This document shows positions 15,962 through 24,784 of a stretch of DNA of 64,000 nucleotides, piece by piece. The DNA is from an uncultured Treponema sp. GTDB lineage: Bacteria; Spirochaetota; Spirochaetia; Treponematales; Treponemataceae. Every line of letters starts with the position of its first letter. Position 1 is the stretch's first letter. The stretch spans positions 1 to 64,000 of the forward strand of contig CALCRU010000025.1 in assembly GCA_937894335.1 (NCBI GenBank), written 5' to 3'. A program made the translations under genes and the position numbers. The notes below the pieces were generated by a model. The model was not told where the DNA came from. It saw only the letters and a program-made list of their open reading frames with translations, and made no database searches.

Positions 15962-17068
15962 ATGGAAAGTTATGGTGCATTGCTAAAAAGTACTCGCGAG
16001 CAGAAAGGGCTTGACTACGAAACCGTTGAACGAGAAACAACTCTTACTCGCCAGTATCTTGAGGCTCTGGAAGCGGAAGATGTGGCCTCTTTTCCTGGAG
16101 AACCCTACCTTATAGGATTTTTACGGAACTATGCCGAATATCTTGGACTTGATTCCGAAGAACTTTTAAAGCTCTATCACGCAAAGAAAATTCAGGAGTC
16201 TCCCGTACCACCAGAACTTTTAAAGCGCAACAGACCAAAGTTTTTAATTCCTCTTATCGTGTCTGTTCTTTCTGCTGTGATTATTGGAGTTGGCATTTAT
16301 CTGTATTTTGGCGTGTTCAAAGTGCCTCAACGCATTGCCGAAAAAAAACAGCAGAGCCTAGAAAGCACAAAAATCCATCAGTATACATTCGACGGTCAGA
16401 CCCAGACAAGAAGACTCTACAAGGGTGATCAGATTCTTGTTCCCTCCACAAACGACGAAGGCTACATTGTTCTTACAATTGGAAGCACTCTTGGAAGTCT
16501 TGCCGTAGAAACTCCTGCTGGCCGACAGATGTTCGACTTAAGCGAAGAGCGTGACCTTGATGTGGACGGTGACGGAGTAAAAGACCTTATCCTTTACCTT
16601 AGCGATATTGACGCAAACGATGAATCCCGTGGTGCCGAAGTCCGTATGCTCTTACGGGACGACACATATTCTGCACTTCTTGCTGCTACCTCAGAAGCCG
16701 AAGAGGAACCTGTCCTTGACGAGGTTGCCGTAAGCCAGAAAAATTCAACAGTCATCATCCGCGACAACAGAACATATCAGTTTACTCTTAACATTTCATT
16801 CCGCGGTCCCTGTCTCTTGCGCTACGAGTCTGACGGTTCTACTGTAGAAAATTATTACAAGAGCGGTGATGTTCTTAATGTAACTGCAACAAGGGGTAAC
16901 CCAATCCGCCTTTGGATAAGCAACAACAATGCCCTTAAAATTCAGGTCATTGCAGATGCAAGAACTTACGATCTTGATTTGGGTAAAGCCGGTGAAGTTA
17001 TGGTGGAAGAAATCCGCTGGCTTCGTGACAGCTCTGGTTCTCGGTTAGTGGTGCTTGAACTTGACTAA
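15962..17068 (+). CDS. RodZ-like helix-turn-helix membrane protein
   Basis: A 368-residue protein. Residues 1-75 form an HTH_25 domain as in the cytoskeletal protein RodZ (LLKSTREQKGLDYETVERET, then YLEALEAEDVASFPGEPYL and GFLRNYAEYLGLD). One membrane helix follows at about residues 95-118 (FLIPLIVSVLSAVIIGVGIYLYF). The large C-terminal part is outside and beta-rich. In RodZ the cytoplasmic domain binds MreB and helps set cell shape. The extracellular part here is longer than in E. coli RodZ and I cannot match it fully, so the symbol is left open. Its stop overlaps the rimO start region. Confidence 0.75.
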   Translation: MESYGALLKSTREQKGLDYETVERETTLTRQYLEALEAEDVASFPGEPYLIGFLRNYAEYLGLDSEELLKLYHAKKIQESPVPPELLKRNRPKFLIPLIVSVLSAVIIGVGIYLYFGVFKVPQRIAEKKQQSLESTKIHQYTFDGQTQTRRLYKGDQILVPSTNDEGYIVLTIGSTLGSLAVETPAGRQMFDLSEERDLDVDGDGVKDLILYLSDIDANDESRGAEVRMLLRDDTYSALLAATSEAEEEPVLDEVAVSQKNSTVIIRDNRTYQFTLNISFRGPCLLRYESDGSTVENYYKSGDVLNVTATRGNPIRLWISNNNALKIQVIADARTYDLDLGKAGEVMVEEIRWLRDSSGSRLVVLELD

Positions 17069-18452
17069 AAAAACTTTTTTTCTTGACCAACATGGATGCG
17101 CAAAAAATCAGGTTGACGGAGAACTGCTTGTTACCCGCCTTGTAAATGCTGGTTACGAATTTGTAGACGATGCTTCCCGTGCAGACTTCATCATAATCAA
17201 TACCTGCGGATTCATAGAAAGTGCAAAAAAAGAATCCCTCGATTCTCTTATGGCATACAGGGCGGCTTTTCCAAATGCAAAGATTCTTCTTGCAGGATGT
17301 CTTGCCCAGCGCTATGCACAGGTTTTTAAGACGGAACTTCCCGAAGCCGATGGAATCTTTGGTAACGGAGATTTGTCTTTAATCGAAGGAACAGTCGGCG
17401 ACATGCTTGCAAAAAAAAGGCCTGTTGTAGTGCCTGAACAAAAAGGTGTTTGCTGCGGAGACAGAAACTTGAGTCTTTCCTTTCCAGGCAGTGCCTATGT
17501 AAAAATTACGGAGGGATGTAACAACTACTGTTCCTTCTGCGCCATTCCCTTAATAAGGGGTTCTCTGCGTTCTCGCCCTGCAAATCAGATTGTTGAAGAA
17601 ATAAAACTTCTTGTGTCCAAAGGAACAAAAGAAATAAATCTTATAGGTCAGGATTTGGCGGCTTACGGATGCGGTAGCAATGACAATGTTATTGCCAAAG
17701 AAGACAAAACTCATTCCCACCTTTACAATCTTCTGCAAATGATAAGTTCCTTGCAGGGTGACTTTTGGGTTCGTCTTTTGTACATTCACCCCGACCACTT
17801 TAACGCCGACATTCTTACACTCATGCAGAATGACAGAAGAATTCTTCCCTACTTTGACATTCCCTTTCAGTCAGGAAGTGATCCCATTATAAAGGCAATG
17901 AACAGAAAGGGCAGCTTTGACGAATATGTTTCCCTTGTAAGTCAGATTAGAAAATCTGCACCAGAAGCTTCTATACGCACCACATTTCTTACGGGCTTCC
18001 CGGGCGAAACAGAAGAAGACGCCCTTCGCACAAAAGAATTTCTTGAGGCAATTCAACCCGACTGGTCAGGCTGCTTTGCCTACAGCAGGGAAGACGACAC
18101 TCCTGCATACGGATTTAAAAACCGAGTGCCAAAAAAAACAGCCGCCCTCCGTGCAAAAACACTTCAGTCTGTTCAAGAAAAAATTACCCAGCAAAGGCTT
18201 TCTCTTCGCACAGGAAAAGAATACTCCGTTCTTGTTGAAGAAATAATTCAGAATGCAGAAGGCAGCGACGAGGGACTTGCAATAGGACGCGCGTGGTTCC
18301 AAGCTCCCGAAGTTGACGGCTCTGTAGTAGTGCGCTATGATCTTGACGACCCCAGTGCAGTTAAGGCTGTACTTCCGGGGCACATGGTCAGGGTAAGGGT
18401 CATTGCTTCTTCCGCTTTGGATATTGACGGAGTGTACTGTGGAGAATGCTGA
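17055..18452 (+). CDS. rimO: Ribosomal protein S12 methylthiotransferase RimO
   Basis: A radical-SAM methylthiotransferase of up to 465 residues that modifies an aspartate of ribosomal protein S12. The N-terminal MTTase domain reads FFLDQHGCAKNQVDGE, then INTCGFIESAKKES and LAGCLAQRY, which bind one iron-sulfur cluster. The radical-SAM motif is GCNNYCSFC, with cysteines 155, 159 and 162. RLLYIHPDHF and GFPGETEED follow, and a C-terminal TRAM-like region ends the protein. DQHGCAKN and VDGE favour RimO over MiaB. The only available starts are TTG (17055 or 17061), inside the end of the previous gene, which suggests coupled translation. Confidence 0.92.
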   Translation: MNLTKKTFFLDQHGCAKNQVDGELLVTRLVNAGYEFVDDASRADFIIINTCGFIESAKKESLDSLMAYRAAFPNAKILLAGCLAQRYAQVFKTELPEADGIFGNGDLSLIEGTVGDMLAKKRPVVVPEQKGVCCGDRNLSLSFPGSAYVKITEGCNNYCSFCAIPLIRGSLRSRPANQIVEEIKLLVSKGTKEINLIGQDLAAYGCGSNDNVIAKEDKTHSHLYNLLQMISSLQGDFWVRLLYIHPDHFNADILTLMQNDRRILPYFDIPFQSGSDPIIKAMNRKGSFDEYVSLVSQIRKSAPEASIRTTFLTGFPGETEEDALRTKEFLEAIQPDWSGCFAYSREDDTPAYGFKNRVPKKTAALRAKTLQSVQEKITQQRLSLRTGKEYSVLVEEIIQNAEGSDEGLAIGRAWFQAPEVDGSVVVRYDLDDPSAVKAVLPGHMVRVRVIASSALDIDGVYCGEC

Positions 18453-20565
18453 CTATCTTTCTGTCCTAAACAAGGAACAGTATGATGCGGTGGTTCATGA
18501 CGGTTCTTCTCTGCTGATTCTTGCAGGTGCTGGTTCTGGTAAGACTCGCGTAATTACCACAAAAATTGCTTATCTGATTTCTCAAAAATATGTTGACCCA
18601 TATTCCATTCTTGCAGTTACATTTACAAAAAAAGCCGCCAAAGAAATGCAGGAGCGTGCTGTAAGTCTTGAGCCAAAAGCCCAGTATGCTCAGATACGCA
18701 CCTTTCATTCATTTGGTTCTTACTTTTTGCGTACCCACATAGAGGAAGCTGGACTTGCAAAAAATTTTACCGTTTACGATGACGATGACATGGCATCTCT
18801 TGTTTTAAAGGCAAATCCTTCTCTAACAAAACAGCAAGCAAATCATGCCGCACATTTTATTTCTCTTGCAAAAGATTATTGCATTCTTCCCGATAGTGAT
18901 GAACTCTACCGCATAAGTGATGACGAACAGTTTGCAAATATTTATGCAAATTATCAGAGGGCTTTAAGGGAAACGGGTAATGTAGACTTTGGCGACTTAA
19001 TTATGCTGCCCTATTTTATTTTAAAGCAAAATGAGTATGTGCGCATTCAGACAAGAAGACGGTACAGAGTCATTTTGGTTGATGAGTATCAGGATTCAAA
19101 TGTGGCCCAGTTTCTTTTTTTGCGTGAACTTGCAGGTGTTGAAGAAAATGCCGGAACTTATGTTTGTGTTGTTGGAGACGATGATCAGAGCATTTACAAA
19201 TTCCGTGGCGCAGAAGTTCAGAATATATTGCAGTTTCAAAAACAGTTTCCTGGAACTGATATAATAAGGTTGCAGACAAATTATCGTTCTAGTGCGGAAA
19301 TACTTTTCTGTGCAGACAGTGTGGTCTCTCATAACGAAGACCGTTTGGGGAAGACGCTTGTTGCCTCCAAGGGTAAAGGAAAAAAGCCTACTCTTGTTTA
19401 TCTTCCCAATCAGGATGATGAAGCCGCTTTTTGTGCTGACCTTATAGAACAGCTACACGAAAAAAATGTTTCGTTTAACGACTGGGCAATTCTGTATAGA
19501 ACAAACGCACAATCCCTTTCATTTGAAACAGAGTTTTTGCATAGAAAAATTCCTTACAAGGTTGTGGGTACGCTTAAGTTTTATGAGCGCGAAGAAATTA
19601 AGGATGTTCTTGCATGGCTAGCCTTTCTTGCAAATCCCAGAGACCAGATTGCATTCCGCAGAATTGTAAACAAACCCACTAGAGGAATAGGAGCAAGCTC
19701 TCAGGATAAGATTGTTAATGCCTCATCTGGAAAGTCCATTGTTGAAGTTTGCAGGACATTTAAACTTTCAAAAAAAGCCTCGGATGGAATAAAGGAATTT
19801 TGTTCCGCATACGAAGAACTTCTTGCATTTCTTTCTGAAGATAAAACAAAAGACAAACTTTCTGATTTTGTAGAAGCGGTTATAAGAAAATCAGGACTAG
19901 AAGAACTTCATAAGGCCTCTGACGAACTGGACGGAACTCAGCGTGTTTCAAATATGCAGGAACTCGTGAATAGTGCCGTTTTGTATGAATGCACTGCTGA
20001 AGGACTTTTGGAATTCCTTGACCATATAGAACTTGATCGCAGTCTTGAAGACGAAGATGATAGTGTTAAAGATTTTGTTACGCTTATTACTCTGCACAAT
20101 ACCAAGGGTCTTGAGTTTAATCGCGTCATAATTACTGGCATGGAAAGTGGAGTCTTTCCCCGTGAAGACAAGATAGGTGCGGACCTTGAAGAAGAACGCC
20201 GGCTTTTTTATGTAGGCATTACCCGTGCAAAAGATGATTTATATTTTACCTCCTGTGCAGCGCGCAGACTTTACGGAAGAACAAGTTACATGTCTCCCAG
20301 TCCCTTCCTGAACGAACTTGGCGAAGAAAACATTCGCGTACTAGGGGAAAGTTCTCATGCTGTATCGGTGGAGGAAAATCCCCTTGCAAAGAAATGGCGT
20401 GTGGGAGTCTGTGTCTATCACGATGATTACGGTCATGGTCAGATTGTTAAAGCAGGAATGTCTGAGGGAGAATTTGTAATTAGCGTAAGTTTTGAAAACG
20501 GCGGAATAAAAAAGTTTTTGCCCCAGTATCAGTCCTCAAGTCTTATGGTGGAAGAAAATGTGTAA
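18439..20565 (+). CDS. UvrD/PcrA-type ATP-dependent DNA helicase
   Basis: A 708-residue superfamily 1 helicase. It starts near LNKEQYDAV (Q motif), with ILAGAGSGKTRVIT as Walker A, AVTFTKKAAKEMQER, ILVDEYQDSN (Walker B), GDDDQSIYKFRGA, LQTNYRSS, and late motifs TLHNTKGLEF and RRLFYVGITRAK. Such enzymes unwind DNA in mismatch and excision repair and clear stalled complexes. The start is probably GTG 18439, with GGAG upstream and a 14-nt overlap with rimO. A C-terminal segment (KWRVGVCVYHDDYGHG and onward) resembles the PcrA tail that contacts RNA polymerase. UvrD, PcrA and Rep cannot be separated by eye. Confidence 0.93.
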   Translation: MENADYLSVLNKEQYDAVVHDGSSLLILAGAGSGKTRVITTKIAYLISQKYVDPYSILAVTFTKKAAKEMQERAVSLEPKAQYAQIRTFHSFGSYFLRTHIEEAGLAKNFTVYDDDDMASLVLKANPSLTKQQANHAAHFISLAKDYCILPDSDELYRISDDEQFANIYANYQRALRETGNVDFGDLIMLPYFILKQNEYVRIQTRRRYRVILVDEYQDSNVAQFLFLRELAGVEENAGTYVCVVGDDDQSIYKFRGAEVQNILQFQKQFPGTDIIRLQTNYRSSAEILFCADSVVSHNEDRLGKTLVASKGKGKKPTLVYLPNQDDEAAFCADLIEQLHEKNVSFNDWAILYRTNAQSLSFETEFLHRKIPYKVVGTLKFYEREEIKDVLAWLAFLANPRDQIAFRRIVNKPTRGIGASSQDKIVNASSGKSIVEVCRTFKLSKKASDGIKEFCSAYEELLAFLSEDKTKDKLSDFVEAVIRKSGLEELHKASDELDGTQRVSNMQELVNSAVLYECTAEGLLEFLDHIELDRSLEDEDDSVKDFVTLITLHNTKGLEFNRVIITGMESGVFPREDKIGADLEEERRLFYVGITRAKDDLYFTSCAARRLYGRTSYMSPSPFLNELGEENIRVLGESSHAVSVEENPLAKKWRVGVCVYHDDYGHGQIVKAGMSEGEFVISVSFENGGIKKFLPQYQSSSLMVEENV

Positions 20566-21775
20566 TGCCATAACAGTTCTTTGCAAAGTTGTTGACAACT
20601 ACGGAGACATTGGCTTTGTATATCGTCTTGCTCGTTCCCTTAAAGAAAAAAATCCTGACTTAAAGATAAATCTTGTTGTAAGCAACCTTTCTTCTTTTAA
20701 GTTAATGGCACCAGATATAAGTGAAGGACTTGCAAAACAAAATGCAGAGGGCTTTACAATTTACGACTGGAATGCAGATGAAGTCTGTGAAAAAGATTTT
20801 TCAAAAAATCCTCCTGTCGTAATTTTTGAATGCTTTGAATGCGGACGCCCTGAATGGCTTGAAAAAATACTCTTTGCAGAAAATGCTACTCTTTCGCATA
20901 TTGTAAGCATTGAGTATTTAAGTGCGGAAGATTGGGTTGAAGAATTTCATCTTCTTCCTTCTGCAACGAGAAGTGCAAGAGTAAAAAAAATAAACTTCAT
21001 GCCGGGCTTTACAAAAAACACTGGCGGACTTGTTCTTGACAGCCACTTTGCCAAATGTGCAAAAGATAGAAAATATGCAGTAGATTTTGTTTCTTCTTAC
21101 TTGCCTCCATCTGTTGCAGACTCTCTTAAAAATCCATCGGAACTTTGCATACTTCTTTTTTCGTATCCTAGAGATTTTTCGGTGCTTGTAAAGGCTATTT
21201 CTTTTCTTGAGCAGAATAAGGAAAAACTGGGCCTTTCTTGTGTAAGGGTTCTTTCGGCAACAAAAGAATTTAATGCCTTTGCAAAAAATCTTAATGCGGT
21301 ATTTAAGACTGTTGAACTTCCAGCTCTTCCTCAGCCTGCGTGGGATGCCCTTTTGTGTTCCTGCGATTTTCTTTTTGTCCGCGGAGAAGATTCTTTTTCT
21401 AGAGCATGTCTTTCTGGTATTCCCTTTTTGTGGGAGGCCTACATCCAAAAAGACGAGCAGCAACTTGTAAAAACTCTGGCCCTAGTCTTAAAGCTAAAGC
21501 CTCACTTTTCGGACGAAGACTTTCTTACGGTTCAGAAGGCCTTTCTTTCCTATAACTATAACGACTCTAACCTGTGTGGCTCAGAAGCAAGGGATGCTCT
21601 TTCTTCTTGTGAAGCGGCAAAGCCTTACGAAAAAAGTGCCAGCATTCTTTCTGACTTTCTTATGAAAATGAATCGCTTAAAGAAAGGTTTCTCTTCCTTT
21701 TCAGAAAGTCTCTTTGCAAACGGCAACCTTACTGACAAGGTTATGGAACTGATTTCGGGCTGGCAAAGTTTCTGA
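20558..21775 (+). CDS. earP: EF-P arginine rhamnosyltransferase EarP
   Basis: A 405-residue GT-B-fold glycosyltransferase that transfers rhamnose from dTDP-rhamnose to an arginine of elongation factor P (family knowledge). The N-terminus reads CKVVDNYGDIGFVYRLARSL, with aspartates 13 and 17 at the positions reported as essential in EarP. EYLSAEDWVEEFH, FMPGFTKNTGGL and FVRGEDSFSRA follow, the last with a glutamate at 277 matching the third key residue. The adjacent efp gene encodes Arg32, the expected target. It overlaps the helicase gene by 8 nt. No rhamnose-synthesis gene is in the window. Confidence 0.93.
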   Translation: MCNAITVLCKVVDNYGDIGFVYRLARSLKEKNPDLKINLVVSNLSSFKLMAPDISEGLAKQNAEGFTIYDWNADEVCEKDFSKNPPVVIFECFECGRPEWLEKILFAENATLSHIVSIEYLSAEDWVEEFHLLPSATRSARVKKINFMPGFTKNTGGLVLDSHFAKCAKDRKYAVDFVSSYLPPSVADSLKNPSELCILLFSYPRDFSVLVKAISFLEQNKEKLGLSCVRVLSATKEFNAFAKNLNAVFKTVELPALPQPAWDALLCSCDFLFVRGEDSFSRACLSGIPFLWEAYIQKDEQQLVKTLALVLKLKPHFSDEDFLTVQKAFLSYNYNDSNLCGSEARDALSSCEAAKPYEKSASILSDFLMKMNRLKKGFSSFSESLFANGNLTDKVMELISGWQSF

Positions 21776-21799
21776 CACTTTTTCTGTTTCTGCACACGG

Positions 21800-21828
21800 T
21801 TGCAATTTATGCGCCGATATGTTATCAT
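21800..21828 (+). promoter_or_regulatory. efp promoter
   Basis: TTGCAA (21800-21805), a 17-bp spacer and TATCAT (21823-21828) with an extended TG-T. The leader is about 25 nt and contains GGTAGAGGA before ATG 21860. Confidence 0.65.
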
Positions 21829-21859
21829 TAGGGCATACTTTTTAATGTAGGTAGAGGAT

Positions 21860-22432
21860 ATGGTATCAACAAACGAAATTAGAGTTGGCACTGCTTTCAT
21901 GTACGAGGGTGCTCCGTTCATCGTTCAGCGTATGCTAGGACAGAAGTCTGGTCGTGCTGGTATGGTAACAAAACTTCGCGTAAAGAACATCGTTACTGGC
22001 GGCACACAGGATATTGGTCTTGATGCTGGCGAAAAATTTGATGAAGTTGACCTTGAGGAAAAGGTTGTAAAACTTTCTTACATCGATGGCGACACATTCC
22101 ACTTCATGGATCAGGAAACTTATGATGACGTTGCTTTGGAAAAAGATGACCTTGGCGACAACGGCGGATATATTTCTCCTGATGACGACTACGATGTAAC
22201 AATCACCTTCTACGAGGGAAAGGCTGTTGGCGTTAAGCTTCCAATCAATGTTACACGCACAATCACTTACTGCGAGCCTGGCGTTAAGGGAGATACTTCA
22301 GGAAAGTCTACAAAGCCTGCAACTCTTGACACTGGCATTGAAGTAAAGGTTCCGCTTTTCTGCAACACTGACGACCGCATTGTAATTGACACTCGCGACG
22401 GCAGTTTTGTTGAAAGGGCAAAGGATAAATAA
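21860..22432 (+). CDS. efp: Translation elongation factor P
   Basis: A 190-residue EF-P that rescues ribosomes stalled at proline runs. The three-domain layout is complete: a KOW-like N-terminal domain, an OB domain, and the C-terminal block GIEVKVPLFCNTDDRIVIDTRDGSF. The modification loop reads GQKSGRAG with arginine at position 32, not lysine. Arg32 is the residue rhamnosylated by EarP, whose gene ends 84 nt upstream. It has its own promoter. Lysine-type modification by EpmA is not expected. Confidence 0.97.
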   Translation: MVSTNEIRVGTAFMYEGAPFIVQRMLGQKSGRAGMVTKLRVKNIVTGGTQDIGLDAGEKFDEVDLEEKVVKLSYIDGDTFHFMDQETYDDVALEKDDLGDNGGYISPDDDYDVTITFYEGKAVGVKLPINVTRTITYCEPGVKGDTSGKSTKPATLDTGIEVKVPLFCNTDDRIVIDTRDGSFVERAKDK

Positions 22433-22480
22433 AAAAATTAACCTGTTCGTAATTCTAGGGTTTCGGGCAGGCATATTTTT

Positions 22481-22554
22481 GATCCAGTAGCTCAATTGGA
22501 TAGAGTGACAGCCTCCTAAGCTGTAGGTTGCGAGTTCGATTCCCGCCTGGGTCA
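22481..22554 (+). tRNA. tRNA-Arg (anticodon CCT)
   Basis: A cloverleaf can be drawn by hand: acceptor stem GATCCAG/CTGGGTC, D-arm GCTC/GAGT, anticodon stem ACAGC/GCTGT with loop CTCCTAA, and a T-arm with TTCGATT. The anticodon CCT reads the AGG codon. The T-stem (GCGAG/CCCGC) contains one A-C mismatch. CCA is not encoded. It lies 48 nt after efp and 16 nt before the next gene. Confidence 0.9.
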
Positions 22555-22570
22555 TAGACAGGAGAAACAG

Positions 22571-23344
22571 ATGAAACAGTATTTTGATTTGAAGGGGCAG
22601 GTTGCCATTGTAACTGGCTGTTCAACAGGACTTGGTGTTCAGATGGCAAAGGCTTTGGCGAATCAGGGTGCTTCCATTGTTGCAGTTGCTCGCAGAAAGG
22701 AACTGATTGACTCTGTTGCAAAAGAAATTCACGACACTTACGGAGTAAAGGCCATTGGCGTCAAGTGCGACATTACCGACACAGATGGTGTGGATCAAGC
22801 CGTAAAAGAAATCCTTGCAGAATTTGGACGCATAGACATCCTTATAAATAATGCCGGAACCGGTGGTGTTGCCCCTGCAGAAGACATTAGCGATGAGCAG
22901 TTCTACAACGAGGTAAACATTGACCTGTTTGGAAGTTTTAGAATGGCTCGTGCTGTTGCAAAGCAGGCTATGATTCCTGCAAAGTACGGCCGCATCATAA
23001 ACATTGCATCAATGTACGGACTTGTGGGTAACAAGGTTGCCCCCTGTTCACCCTACCATGCCGCAAAGGGTGGAGTTGTTAACATGACCCGTGCCCTTGC
23101 TAGCGAGTGGGGAAAATACAACATTACCGTAAATGCAATCTGTCCGGGATATTTTTATTCTCCCCTTACAAAAGAAACTCTTGACTCTGACTTCTTCCAG
23201 CAGAATGCCCAGACCATGATTCCCCTTAGCCGTTACGGTAACGAGGGCGAACTTGATACTGCGGCACTCTTCCTTTCTTCGCCTGCCTCAACTTATGTAA
23301 CGGGAGTAATTCTTCCTGTTGACGGTGGCTACACTGCAATGTAG
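22571..23344 (+). CDS. Short-chain dehydrogenase, gluconate 5-dehydrogenase-like
   Basis: A 257-residue SDR oxidoreductase. It has the NAD(P) motif VTGCSTGLGVQMAKAL, the structural NNAG, an active-site serine in INIASMYG, and the catalytic YHAAKGG. PVDGGYTAM ends the protein. The N-terminal FDLKGQVAIVTG and overall form resemble gluconate 5-dehydrogenase and 2-deoxy-gluconate 3-dehydrogenase, which reduce keto-sugar acids. The substrate cannot be settled from sequence. AGGAG before ATG 22571 is the ribosome binding site. It follows the tRNA gene and may share its transcript. Confidence 0.85.
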   Translation: MKQYFDLKGQVAIVTGCSTGLGVQMAKALANQGASIVAVARRKELIDSVAKEIHDTYGVKAIGVKCDITDTDGVDQAVKEILAEFGRIDILINNAGTGGVAPAEDISDEQFYNEVNIDLFGSFRMARAVAKQAMIPAKYGRIINIASMYGLVGNKVAPCSPYHAAKGGVVNMTRALASEWGKYNITVNAICPGYFYSPLTKETLDSDFFQQNAQTMIPLSRYGNEGELDTAALFLSSPASTYVTGVILPVDGGYTAM

Positions 23345-23356
23345 TGCGGATTTTTG

Positions 23357-24715
23357 CTATTTGTCCATGATGGTAATTTCTACACGACGATTTTTTGCCT
23401 TGCCTGCTGCCGTGCTGTTGGAGGCTATGGGCCTAGTGGCTCCAAATCCTTGGGTAAAGATGTGGTACTGGTCACGCACTCCCAACTGAATAAGATAGTC
23501 AGCAACTGCCTGAGCCCTCTCTTCGCTTAGACGCTGACGAACTTTTTCTGTTCCTGCAAGGGCTGTGTGTCCGCTTACAAGAATGTCGTTGTCAGGGAAG
23601 GCTTGTAAAATTTCTGCAATCAGCTGAAGTTTTTCAAGTTCGCTAGGCAAAAGTTCCGCACTGTCTGGTGCAAACTTAATGTCTTCCACAGAGAGGGTAA
23701 GTCCCTTTTCTCCCTGCTTTACGGTAACATTGTCTATGCCCATTTCGTCAATCTGCTTCTGAACAGAGTCTACATTTTCTTCTGTGTTGGTTCTGGTAAA
23801 GTCTGTTACTTCTGCATGGGCGTTTCCTCGGAATTCAAAAACATTTCCGTATAGGGTTTCCATGATGATTCTAAAGTTTTCCCTGTAGTGGTCAATGGCG
23901 CCTTTTTCTGCATCCCAGTAAATCACCTCGCTACTGTATCCCTTCATAAGAGTTGGAGTGTCGGTGTAGGGCATGGTGTTTGCTGAACGGGGAGTTGAAA
24001 AACTGAGTGAATATGAAACTGTAAACACATGAAGTTTTTTCCCTTCTGAGGTTACGGTGCCAAGATATGTGTAGGTTGCTGTAAAGGGAACAATGTAGGG
24101 CTTTTCCATGCCAAAGTATGTACGAAGATCGTGGGCTTCTGATCCCTGTGCTGTCCAGCTTTCTCCCGGAGAAATTGCCCTGTCGGGAAAAGAGGGAACA
24201 TCGCGGACTGTAGGCATGAAGAATTCGTCGGTTATGGTGTAGGTTCCGTGGGTGTCGCGGTAGAAGGTGCTAGTGTAGTCTTCGCCGTATTCAAAGTGTG
24301 CGCCACTTGCCCCTGTAGAATTTTCCGATGTCATAAAAGTGCCGTTGTGTACCGCACCGTTTTCGTCTACGCTGGTAACTTCGCATGAAACACGGTTGAT
24401 TATTTCTGTTGAATGGTCGAACACCTGATTTACATATACATCTTCGTTTACTGTGGAAAGAATGCGGTAACTGTCGCCGTCCTTGTACTGAAATGCAAAT
24501 TTCACTGCTCCACCTTTTGTGTCGTAGGTTTCGTTTTCGCTGTCGGTAAGCGTGGTTGTGTTTATGTTTGAACTGCCTGTCGCAGCCTTGTTTCTTGCAT
24601 AGTCAGATACTGGCTGATACTGGTTTTCAAAAGTCTGAGGAGGGGCTGCAAAAACCTGTGATGAAAAAAGGATTGCCGCACTTACGACAAAAGCAGAAAA
24701 ATGGGTTCGTTTCAT
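23357..24715 (-). CDS. OmpA-family envelope protein
   Basis: A 452-residue exported protein with the signal peptide MKRTHFSAFVVSAAILFSSQVFA. The long middle part, about residues 30-320, is beta-rich and of no family I recognise. The C-terminal ~110 residues are an OmpA peptidoglycan-binding domain: KFAPDSAELLPSELEKL, ILVSGHTA, RLSEERAQAVADYLIQLG, then GFGATRPIASN and NRRVEITI. It probably tethers the outer sheath to the cell wall. GGAGG precedes the start. It converges on the SDR gene with only 12 nt between. Confidence 0.88.
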   Translation of the reverse strand: MKRTHFSAFVVSAAILFSSQVFAAPPQTFENQYQPVSDYARNKAATGSSNINTTTLTDSENETYDTKGGAVKFAFQYKDGDSYRILSTVNEDVYVNQVFDHSTEIINRVSCEVTSVDENGAVHNGTFMTSENSTGASGAHFEYGEDYTSTFYRDTHGTYTITDEFFMPTVRDVPSFPDRAISPGESWTAQGSEAHDLRTYFGMEKPYIVPFTATYTYLGTVTSEGKKLHVFTVSYSLSFSTPRSANTMPYTDTPTLMKGYSSEVIYWDAEKGAIDHYRENFRIIMETLYGNVFEFRGNAHAEVTDFTRTNTEENVDSVQKQIDEMGIDNVTVKQGEKGLTLSVEDIKFAPDSAELLPSELEKLQLIAEILQAFPDNDILVSGHTALAGTEKVRQRLSEERAQAVADYLIQLGVRDQYHIFTQGFGATRPIASNSTAAGKAKNRRVEITIMDK

Positions 24716-24770
24716 GGTGTATTCCTCCGCTTCATTTTCGGCATAACAGATGGTCGAGTTTAGAAAAATA

Positions 24771-24779
24771 TGCTACTAT
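24771..24779 (+). promoter_or_regulatory. Extended -10 box next to the nuclease-like gene
   Basis: TG-C-TACTAT, with TACTAT at 24774-24779, lies 5 nt before ATG 24785. It predicts a leaderless or nearly leaderless mRNA. No convincing -35 box. Confidence 0.45.
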
Positions 24780-24784
24780 GGGCT

